A stretch of 64,000 nt of DNA from Hypomesus transpacificus (lineage: Eukaryota > Chordata > Actinopteri > Osmeriformes > Osmeridae), in NCBI RefSeq assembly GCF_021917145.1, contig NC_061068.1:10486975-10550974 (forward strand). The letters are read 5' to 3'. Numbering within the stretch: position 1 is the first letter of the stretch; every line of letters starts with the position of its first letter. Positions 51,905-64,000 of this stretch are shown piece by piece. Position numbers and translations under genes: made by a program. Under the pieces are notes generated by a model. That model saw only the letters and a list, made by a program, of their open reading frames with translations, searched no databases and was not told the DNA's origin.

Positions 51905-52097
51905 TACATCTCCATTTAGACATTTAGCAGACGCTCTTATCCAGAGCGACTTACAGTAAGTACAGGGACATTCCACCCGAGGCAAGTAGGGTGAAGTGCC
52001 TTACCCATGGACACAACGTCATTTGGCACGGCCAGGAATCGCACCAGCGACCTTCTGATTACTAGCCCGATTCCCTAACCGCTCAGCCACCTGACTC
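51905..52097 (-). mobile_element. tRNA-derived SINE, - orientation
   Basis: Reverse-complement copy of the same SINE family (GCTCAGCCACCTGACTC end near 52081-52097, tail CATTTAGACATTTAGCAGACGC near 51913). It differs from the + copy at scattered positions and has no clear target duplication. Confidence 0.85.
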
Positions 52098-52771
52098 CCT
52101 GTACCAATACCAGGACATTCTTGCTGTGTGGTGGCAGTGCAAAGCACCATGCCACACATAGATCAGCACTGTGTGCTGGGACATGCATTAAGTCCATTCT
52201 GGTAAAGAACAAGGAAAACACAGTTCAGTTCCAGTTGACTTTATTTGCATTTACATTTCATTCTATTGCTCAGTGGCTGCCAAAAACACACATCCTCACA
52301 TAATAGCAAAGCACATTTCTTTAAAATTTTCAGTTTAAGGGATGAGTTGCAGAGTATGTGGTGTTGCTACTGTAGTCTCTTACTGTTCAAGTCAAGTACC
52401 CACATTGCTGGTTTTCCCACTCTGGAGACATTTTAAATGGAGGGTTCCGTAAAGCTGTCAAACTGAAACAGCTGAGAATATCTTCACCTTACTCTCCCAA
52501 ATACCACTATCTATTGTTTACTGCAAATGCAGCATTTGTACGCAAAACCATTCAGTTAAGTTATCACTAATAAACCTTTAGCCTTAAGTGTTGTTGTGTT
52601 GTCTACAAATTGGCGGTTGTATGGGTTTTAAGGAATTGTACTGCAAATAAAGGCCTCAGTTGGTATATCAAGAAATAGCTGTTTACTCCAGTGGTTGCTC
52701 AACATAGTTTGACTATTATTTTCAGTAAAGATTTGTTGTTATAAGTAGCACCAAGGTCACAATGTCTCAGG

Positions 52772-52777
52772 TTTATT
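52772..52777 (-). terminator. prph: Candidate polyadenylation signal of prph
   Basis: TTTATT on the + strand (AATAAA on -), about 190 bases past the prph stop codon. Confidence 0.55.
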
Positions 52778-52966
52778 CAAGTTTCAACACATCAACATAA
52801 TCTGCTGTATAGGAAAATAACTTGTTAAAGAGTGAGCAGTGAGCAACTTTTGAGGAGTGCAGCTTTTACATCTTTTCATAATCATCTTGCTCTTTTGTTT
52901 CATCAATTATTACCATTTATAATTGCTACATCTGAGTCTGGAACCAGCAATACGTGCCTAACTGTC

Positions 52967-55900
52967 CTAGTCATCCCTGTCACTCCTATCATCCCTGTCA
53001 CTCCTGTCACTCCTGCCTGACTCCCTCTCCTTCTCCTTCCTGGACTCTTTCACCACCTGACAAAAGAGAAACAATTGTAAGTGCCATTACATCTCTTTTC
53101 ACAAACACATTTGGAACATATTTGACTATTCATGGAGCCTTACCTCTCCATCACGAGTCTCAACAGTCTTAATCACCACAGTCTTCTTGCTAGGGGTGTC
53201 AGGAGTTTGGTCATAGTCTATGGGGGAGAAACAAAAAGGATGTTTCAGCCTGTACTTTCGCATTACCAAGAGTTGAATACAATAATAAAACATCAAGAGC
53301 TTTTACCCCTGTCTCCACTGCGGTTACTCATGGATCCCATATTGAACATAGGAACAGTGATCCTGATGGGAGGCAAAACATGGGATGTTAATAGATATCA
53401 TAAACATGAGTAAAACATTTGTTATTCTAAGGTCAAAGTTAAATCTGTAAGGGCATTAAATACTTCAAAGGATTACTGTTACTTTGACAATCAAAACACT
53501 TACACATATATAGTAACTACAACCAATCCACTGGCAAGATTGTACAGTCAAGATGTTCCTCTCACCTGCTTTCCTCTCCTTCCAGCAACTTGCGGTAGGT
53601 GGCAATCTCAATGTCCAAGGCCATCTTGACGTTGAGAAGGTCTTGGTACTCTCTAAGATGGCGGGCCATCTCATCCTTCAGGTGACGGATCTCTTCCTCC
53701 AGACGGCACACGCTGTCCTGATAGTTACCAGTTTCCACGCCAAACTGGTCCTCCATCTCACGCATCTGCCTCATCAGAGCCTCATTCTGAACAAAACATA
53801 AACACACATTGTACCGTAAACAAGCAGTTGTGTGACAGAGGTGCCAAAAAATGTTGGGTTTTGTGAAGCCTCACCGTGCTCTTCAGGCCATCCACCTCAC
53901 AGCTGAGCGACTGGATCTGCCTCCTGTACTCGTTGGACTCCTGCTTGGACTGCCTCATGGCATCGTTGTTACGTTTGGCTGAGTCTGTCAGATCAGCAAA
54001 CTGCAAGAGGACAGAACTTGAGAATTAGATTAAGAGTAGCAAGAATGTAATCATAATATATATTGGGGGGGATCCCAATATTAAAATCTGGTCAAAATGT
54101 CCCCCCCAATATATTTACATAAAAAAATATAAATGTGCTACGACAGGCAACCACGCACGCTGTCCGAAATTATCATAAAAAATGTAATTCGTCCCCCCCA
54201 ATGTTTGACTCCATGGCTACGGCCTTGAAGAGTAGTGTATTATATATTATCTCAATGCATGGCTAGGACAGCCAATAAATGAAGCAAATTGTGGTTTTCA
54301 GTCCAATAGTTTAAATGTGAGGTTTAATTGTGTGTGTGTGCGCACATGTACCTTGGACTTGTACCACTCTTCAGATTCCTGCATGTTCTTGGTGGCAATG
54401 TTCTCATACTGGGCCCTAATGTCCCTCAGGGCACCGGTCAGGTCAGGCCTGGAGCTGCTGTCCACCTCCATCTTCATCTGCTGGCTCTGCACACTTACTT
54501 GCACATCCTGGATTTCCTGTGAGGTGCAAAATTAAATTTAAATTAGTAGTGGGACAAGATCATCTCTTGCATTCTTCTAAACTTTGTTGTCACATTGTTA
54601 TAGTTTGGGTAACTGTAAAAACATACCTCATCATGCAGCTTCTTGAGGAATTCAATCTCATCCATCAGAGACTCAATCTTCCTTTCCAGGTCAAGACGAG
54701 ACAAAGTGGCATCATCCACATCCTAGCCATGGAATGATTAGCTCTTTTTAGTATTCCAAAACTTCACATATCCTTTTAACATTGGTTGGGATTCCTCTAA
54801 GGTTGTCATTGGCTTAATGTGATAAATGGGCTACTTGGTGTCACATGGTGGCCACAAGATGTCAGTATTACACAAGAGCACAAGACAAGACAGACTTCCC
54901 TCATTACAGTAACATACAAATAAATTTATGGACAATGATCTTAACATTGGAGTCGTGTGTTGAGTCTAAGTTGTGTGTACCTTGCGGAAAAGCACCAGGT
55001 TGTTTTCAGCCTCAGCCCTTTTCTGGGTCTCTTCCTCAAGTCTGCATGGGAGGGATTGTTTATAGTCATAGTTTACAGTTCTAAAGCCCTTCGAAGGGCT
55101 CACTAGATCACTGTGCATCACATTACATTATAAACCACATTAGATAACAATGTTTGAGTTTTTGACCCAAATAGCAGCTGTAGTGGAGATGTGATTATAT
55201 TTAAGTGATTCTTCCCTCAGACTGCCTCCCCCAAATGAGGCATCAGCTGGCAAAAAGCCCCTGGATCAATTTGGTAATTCACCGTCCCTTAAAAGGGTTT
55301 GGGAGAGTGTCCAATGGGGTCAGCAGATGGTTCCTTGAACACATTTTGCTAATCACAACTATATGGAGGTCAGGGAGAACCCCCACACTTATTCTTCCTA
55401 AAAATAACCTACAAATGTCAACTCGCTGCATTATTTGCTCAGAGACCAACTGCATATATTTGCCAAGACTACCTTCTACCATATTTGTTCCATACTAACT
55501 TTTTTTTAATTGTTGCATGGATTATATAAAAATTCATTTAGAAAATGTTGATCTTTTTACATACATCACAGAAAAGGTGTGTCCCCCTAGGTTGTGATGA
55601 GTCATCATTTATGATGTCATAACTGTGATATCAGTCCACACTGTTCTCTAAGTCCAGTCTCATATGAGATTGGCTGTCTCTTTGGTCAGTATTTAGGTGT
55701 CTCCCAGATCCTTCTCTTTCTCTCTGGGCCCTGCTTCTTCAGACAATAATTATGCCCAGACTGGACATAAAGAAGAGTCGTTCGTGGGGGAGGTTGCATG
55801 ACAGGGTTTCCTCATCTTTAATTCATATCATGTCGCTGGGGTCCTTTTTTCCTAATGGGATATCTGGCACCTTCCCATGGGCATAGGGGGGACACAGAAC

Positions 55901-57631
55901 ACCCTCCTAATAGAGCCACTCTTATTTAGTCAAATTGATTTTTCCAAAAGCCATTTTTCTTTTGGTTTCTTTCTATCTCAGACCCCACCTCTTTCTCTTC
56001 TTTTTTTTCTCCTCCCTTCCCTTATTTCTTGGCTCCACCCTGTGCGCAGTGTATCCATCCTTCTTTCCTGTCTGTCAGGGGTAAAGAAAACGTGCAGAGC
56101 ACTTGTGTGTTTATTTGTAAGGGATGGGTCATTGTTTGTGTTTGGGCATGTGTGAATTTGTAGGTTATTTTTACCTTTACATTTACCTCATTAAGATAAA
56201 CTTCAAATGCCTTTAAATGCCCTGTGCCACTTTGAAGGTCTACTGTAGAGGCTCATACTGTAAATGTATTTGACCAGAAATAGCTTCAGTTTATGGTTGA
56301 CTTAATGTAATTAAAATAACTTCCACTTCAGTAAATGATGGTGGATTGTATCAATGACTTGCTGTTAAATGAAAAGCCATGGATGCTGAAAAGTGATCCA
56401 TGCTTGGTCACAATGTGCTAAAACATCTTATTTTATGTTGGCACCTGTCTATGGCCAAGACAGTCAGCATACATGCACTGCAGTATAGAGCACATACAGT
56501 GCCATAGCATGCTGCAGATCTTTTGTGTCTGTCCTTCCCAGGTGCCACGCCCCGTCCCACCACTGGTGCTGTACAGATTTTGGCCCAAGCCCAAGGACCC
56601 CCTGTACCTTCTCAGTGTTATTAACACAACCCATGACCACACTGCAGTGTAAGTGCATTTAGGGGTGAGATGAGCTCATTGAAAAGTCACAGACAGTCTA
56701 CACCAATGTCTCTCATCACCTCCCCTGCAAACACTGCCTACATTATGACATCCACAGCAAAACTCCTACAACTCTGTATGTACTTTGCAGGCCTAAAATA
56801 CCATTCATAATTTCATTTTTACCCACACTCACCATTCTACCATTGCTGTCCACCAAAATTATTGTGGTAAACTATGCACATCCAAAACCCTAAATATCCT
56901 CCCAAAAGTGACTGTCGCCATAAACAACTATTTTCAGTTTGCTCCAACAGTCATTTCAGCTCCCCAAAATCATTCTTTGCCCACAAACATGTTATTATTT
57001 AATATTAAACATGCACTACTTCAACCTCCAACTCATTTACATAAAAAAAACATCTCCCCATCCCCCTTCATGGTTTTACCAACCTTTGTTTCAGCAGGGC
57101 CATGTCTTCGGCCATGTTGTCCCTCTCCACCTGGAACTGATCCCTCTCTTTGCCCATGGTTTCCAGCTGGCGCCTCATCTCCCTCAGCTCCTCCTGGAAG
57201 AGCTCAGAGGCACGGTTGGGCTGCCCCTGCTGCTGCTGGCCTTTGAACTGGCCCAGCTCCTGCTGCAGCCCTGTGTTCTGCTGCTCCAGGTAACGCACCT
57301 TGTCTATGAAGCTGGCAAAGCGATCGTTGAGATCTTGCAGTTCGGCCTTCTCATTGCTGCGTGTGGTCAGGAATTCCTGGTTGACTGCTTCAGCCAGGGT
57401 GAAGTCCACCTTGTCATAGCTGAGGCGAGGTGGCTGGGTGCTGGAGCGCACACGCTGGTGGTGATAGTTGGTAGAGCGAGAAGGCACCACCGGTGACATG
57501 GAGCGCATGTAGCGCCCCCCCGAGAAAGGCATGCGGGAGGAGACAGGTGAGTAGGAGGACATGGAAATAGGGTTGGGACCCCCGAAAGTGCGACGGTAGG
57601 AGGTAGACGTGCGGACTGAAGGATGGCTCAT
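52967..57631 (-). CDS. prph: Type III intermediate filament protein, peripherin/plasticin
   Basis: Cytoskeletal filament protein of neurons. Nine coding exons (- strand): 57084-57631, 54981-55041, 54627-54722, 54352-54516, 53875-54000, 53566-53786, 53307-53362, 53144-53217, 52967-53056; 478 residues (human peripherin 470). The head starts [18 protein letters not shown], the peripherin pattern. The rod opens with [19 protein letters not shown] and closes with the type III signature [11 protein letters not shown] (to residue 406). VSVQSQQ and [10 protein letters not shown] favour peripherin over desmin or vimentin, as does an exon 4 longer than the usual 162 bases. The tail keeps [17 protein letters not shown] but ends in Ser-Asp-Arg repeats. 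The gene lies next to an alpha-tubulin, as PRPH does in human 12q13. Desmin is the main alternative. Confidence 0.88.
54058..54114. repeat. Perfect 14-bp inverted repeat in prph intron 4
   Basis: ATATATTGGGGGGG (54058-54071) and its reverse complement (54101-54114) are 29 bases apart. Related C7-rich phrases continue to about 54215. This probably belongs to a small non-autonomous DNA element common in fish, but no terminal duplication was found. Confidence 0.6.
55595..55619. promoter_or_regulatory. prph: AP-1/CRE-like cluster in prph intron 1
   Basis: A 13-base palindrome TGATGAGTCATCA (55595-55607) contains the AP-1 consensus TGAGTCA, and TGATGTCA (55612-55619), a CRE/ATF-like site, follows five bases later. 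The pair lies in the 2-kb first intron of prph. Enhancer function is inferred. Confidence 0.35.
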
Positions 57632-57770
57632 GGTTGCTTGTTTCTCTCGTTTTCTACGAACTCTGTCCTTCTTGAAATCTCTGTCTCTGTCCCTTTTCTT
57701 TCACGAGTTTGGAACGGCTGGAACCAAAAGGAGTGAAGCAACAGGACGTCTGACTGAGGAGCTCCGGGGC

Positions 57771-57777
57771 TTTTATA
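57771..57777 (-). promoter_or_regulatory. prph: TATA box of prph
   Basis: TTTTATA on the + strand reads TATAAAA on -, 140 bases before the prph ATG at 57631. Transcription should start near 57745, giving a leader of about 115 bases. Confidence 0.7.
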
Positions 57778-60700
57778 CACAGGAGGTGGACATCACACCC
57801 CCTCCACGCCTGTCCCGCAATACTTACCCTTCCGCCTCTTCCCCCTCCCTCCAGAGTTTTTTTCTATCCATCACTCCTCAACATGCAGTCTTAGGCCACT
57901 CCCAAGCTTTCAGCAGAACCTCCTCCCTCTCCCTACATTCTCTTCCTCCCTCTACCAACGGCCCCTCCCTTTTCCCCGTTGCATGTGGCAGAAGGCCAAA
58001 TTGTCTCCCCCATTAATGCTTGCATCGCCAAAGATGTCTCCATTGTGAAGCCCACCACCCACCTCCCCATCTTCACCTTGACAGCTGATACACAACATCC
58101 CCTCTACAGGATAGCTGTGTCTGTTTCTTTGCTTTTCCCTTGGTACACTTCCACTTCCACCTGTTTTTCTTCATTATATAGGAAATGTCTTTAGAAGAAC
58201 TGGTACCCATTTTTACATAAAAATGTAACTTAAAATATCAATACAATGATAATATTGCATAGCTGACAAAGCCATGACTGTGCCGCTGACATTGTTAAAT
58301 TATTTCAGTCTCCCCTTTTCTTTCCACTGTAATGGAATATTGTATTGACGTTTCGGTAGGTTAGGGCAGAGCCATGACTTTGCAATTCCATCCCATAGAG
58401 CGAGTATGTCCACTGCCTCCATTGAATGGTCTGGATTTTAAGATTGAATTGATGATATGGCCGACATTACATACACAAGACAACTTCAGAAGCAACAAAG
58501 ATAGTATTTGTTAATTTTATTAAAGAATAAATACCTTCTCTAGGATTTTTAATGTTCAATCCCTGTCCAGATGCACCTACAGACATTTTATTTATTTATT
58601 AAGGCATAATGTTGCACTTGTCACTAAAGTATGACAATTACAAGTCTTTCGAAGTTGACAAAAACAGAGTCATTTTGAGAAATACATCATTCACTTTTGT
58701 TGAATTACACATTTTTTAAGTAACTAATATTTAGGCAACTGCATTCAGTTTTTCCAGACATAGCTGTGCATACAAGCACAAGGGCTGATTAAGGGAAAGA
58801 ACATTCTGTGAAGTTTAAGGCGGCTGCTGCTGTGTCCCTCTGCAAAGTGCACCACGTGTCATGCTACTGCATGATGGTGTGTTCATGCCTGTATGTGTGT
58901 CTATGTGCTTTGCAGTTGTTTTAGTTGATGTCGGCAAAGACATGCTACGGATATCGTGTAATGTTGACGCAATGCTGAGCAGGCACCTTGTAAACTGCAG
59001 GAGGTTGTCTCTCCTTTTCCATGCCTCTGTCTCCTCCTTTCTTTACTTCTCATTATCTACATGTACTTTTTCTACATTCTTGTCTTCTGCAATTTGTCTC
59101 TTTACACATGTTTCAAAACATGAAGACAGATACACATAACATTTCATAATCTCTAAATAATAAATAAATATCTTAAAGTATGTGTCTTTGTCTTTCTCTA
59201 TCGCTCTCTCTCTCTCTTTGTGTCTGTCATTTTGTCATGACTACAGATGCTGCAAACGTCTGGCTTTCACTGTAATTAATATCCTGTGTGATAGTCCCAA
59301 CACCATAATCTAATCACCATCCTTCTAGTAAATTAGTTTACACATTCTCTCTCTCTCTCTCTCTCTCTCACTTTTTATTTCTCTCTACCGCTCCAACAGC
59401 AATTCTTCACTATTCCTATTTTTCTGTTTAAAAAATTAATCCCGTATAGCTACTGATCAGGTTACCTATGTCCTGACTCTATCTTCATCCCTGCTCGTTT
59501 ACATGTACAGGATACTCCCTCATCCAGACCTAAAATATGTATTGTTACTGAAAACCCAGTTAAATCTAGCAGGTAAAGACAGTTTGAGTACAGGGAACCA
59601 TGATTACCAATTGGTCCGCTGATTGTAACATTTCCTCAGGTCATCTGGCCTTCAAGGACTTACGGTCCTTACAGTAAACCAGTAGGATAAATCATGAAGA
59701 GGAAATAACTACACTTTAATAATATTTATAAACTACAGATATTATAAAGCAATGTGTAAAAAATGGGAAACTACTATATCTGTTTTTTTGTTAATATGTC
59801 TGGGATGTAAAAGTATCTATAAAGGGTAATATAATGGGTTGAAACAATTTTAGCCACCAGAGACTACACAGATTCAGCCTTCTCTGATCAGATTGAAATC
59901 ACTTTGAGGATTGTGAGTAGGGCTAACATAATGGTTAATAATGTCACACTGGTGTCTACCCTGCCCTGAGGGGAAAATAAATAAAATTATCTAAATTAAT
60001 CTATTAATTTTCTTATCATAGTAGTGTAGTTCAAAGCCTGCAACACCACATTTCTGAAAAACAGACATCCAATGTATAATATGTATGCAAAGAGATTCAC
60101 TGACCATATTTACTGGAACATTGCACTACAATGTGACCTTTTAGCCTTGAGCTACTGTTAGACAATGGTGAATAGCTAAAGAAAGCAAGGCGTCAGTTGG
60201 TTAGAACTTCAGAGCTTCCCATGTTTTGTGATTATTTGGCAGGGCCTCTCACACTGCAGCTCAAAATAGACCTCAGTATGGACGTTTTGATAATACCTCC
60301 TTCTTTCTTATTTTGGAGAAAAGAAGACCGATAGACCTGGAAATCAAAGATTATGTCCTCTGTTGTGAGTTAGGATTTAAATAAGCCTTGTACTTTCAAG
60401 GCTATGATGGCACATACATGAACAATGCCTGCTACACTGCTTTTTTATTGCTGTACCATAGAGGTCTGTAATGCTTACGACACTAACAGTAATTTAAATG
60501 CCCAGCTCAGCATATATAGAACTTTGATTAATTATTCATGAATGGCTATGGCTCCTTCCTGAGCATGACATGGTCAATGTACACAGATACTACTATTGTA
60601 GAAATGCACAACTCATTGGCTGCTTCATACTGCATTGCATCATCTTTATCTATTTATCTCTATCCATGTGTCCCTATAAATTATTTTATGGATATGCCTC

Positions 60701-60932
60701 AGTGATAATTCTGGAATGACTGGAAATGGGATAAACAAGCTACAGACAGATTGCTGCCCTTATAGTTGGTTAGATGGTCCTCATTCTCTTTGAAATTGTA
60801 AACAGTAATGGTGTAGTAATTAGGCAGCAATGTTGTTATTAATATATTTTCTACCATAGAACAAAGTTATTATTAGAATCATCAGGAGTTATACTTAAAA
60901 CAAATGCATGTTTACAAATGTTACATTTGACT
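57778..60932. other. prph upstream / tubulin downstream intergenic region
   Basis: No coding exon recognised. The stretch just upstream of prph (57780-58200) is pyrimidine-rich and probably promoter-proximal. A (CT)n microsatellite lies at about 59345-59369, with CT-rich DNA near 59200. Confidence 0.55.
59345..59369. repeat. (CT)n microsatellite
   Basis: About 12 CT units. Confidence 0.9.
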
Positions 60933-60938
60933 TTTATT
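60933..60938 (-). terminator. Polyadenylation signal of the alpha-tubulin gene
   Basis: TTTATT on the + strand (AATAAA on -), 116 bases past the tubulin stop codon. Confidence 0.7.
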
Positions 60939-61053
60939 TTAATAGTGAAAGAGATTGAGAAGGTTAGAAAGGGACAGCAAAAAACATTTTGTCTTTAGGA
61001 ATGTTTAGAGACAGGTTGAAAACTTCCGAAGCCTTAGGCTAGTGTAAACCACT

Positions 61054-64000
<2,947 letters not shown>

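Larger units (their letters stand above)
49500..52771. other. timeless-prph intergenic region
   Basis: Holds two SINEs (51161-51355 and 51905-52097) and one orphan exon-like frame (49977-50081, - strand). Otherwise no gene seen. Confidence 0.55.

Noticed and set aside
52967-57631. Desmin or vimentin identity for the intermediate filament gene
   Set aside because: The head (MSH...[10 protein letters not shown]), [17 protein letters not shown] and exon 4 length fit peripherin better, and the tubulin neighbour matches PRPH synteny. Not excluded by phylogeny.

Overview
The window is vertebrate nuclear DNA from a ray-finned (teleost) fish. The genes are split into many short exons with GT-AG introns. 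Their proteins match vertebrate families end to end, and the intergenic DNA carries fish-type repeats: a tRNA-derived SINE, an L2-like LINE and a repeat tail common in salmoniform-type genomes. The repeat types suggest a protacanthopterygian fish (pike/smelt/salmon group); that is inference. Nothing bacterial, viral, plasmid-like or CRISPR-like was seen.

Layout. Four genes lie on the + strand: cyp27b1 (2356-6382, mitochondrial 25-hydroxyvitamin D 1-alpha-hydroxylase), mcrs1 (9158-12561, microspherule protein 1), suox (15503-18383, mitochondrial sulfite oxidase) and mmp19 (22606-25257, matrix metalloproteinase 19). Four lie on the - strand: tmem198b (28377-30312), timeless (40922-49154, 29 coding exons), a type III intermediate filament best called peripherin/plasticin (prph, 52967-57631) and an alpha-tubulin of the TUBA1 class (61054-62591, plus an unplaced ATG exon). 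The two blocks converge between mmp19 and tmem198b. I rebuilt every coding exon by hand from splice sites, reading phase and family similarity. All seven genes with a located start give one uninterrupted frame: 512, 470, 587, 475, 346, 1242 and 478 codons. The tubulin gives 449 codons if its initiator ATG is a separate exon.

Context. The human counterparts of these genes all lie on chromosome 12q13-q14, so the window is a compact piece of a conserved vertebrate linkage group. The genes share a neighbourhood, not a pathway: vitamin D activation, chromatin/telomerase regulation, sulfite detoxification, matrix proteolysis, Wnt-related membrane scaffolding, replication-fork protection/clock, and neuronal cytoskeleton (peripherin and tubulin).

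Most notable observations: a decayed second copy of two penultimate timeless exons just past that gene's 3' end; an out-of-frame ATG five bases before the suox start; an AP-1 site in the loop of a 12-bp GC hairpin upstream of mmp19; a peripherin tail ending in Ser-Asp-Arg repeats; an L2-like LINE fragment whose reverse-transcriptase C-terminus is still open; two SINEs in inverted orientation; and long pure G or C tracts around tmem198b, one of which is the pyrimidine tract of its last splice acceptor. I found no previously unknown gene system; the window is mostly ordinary, well-conserved genes.
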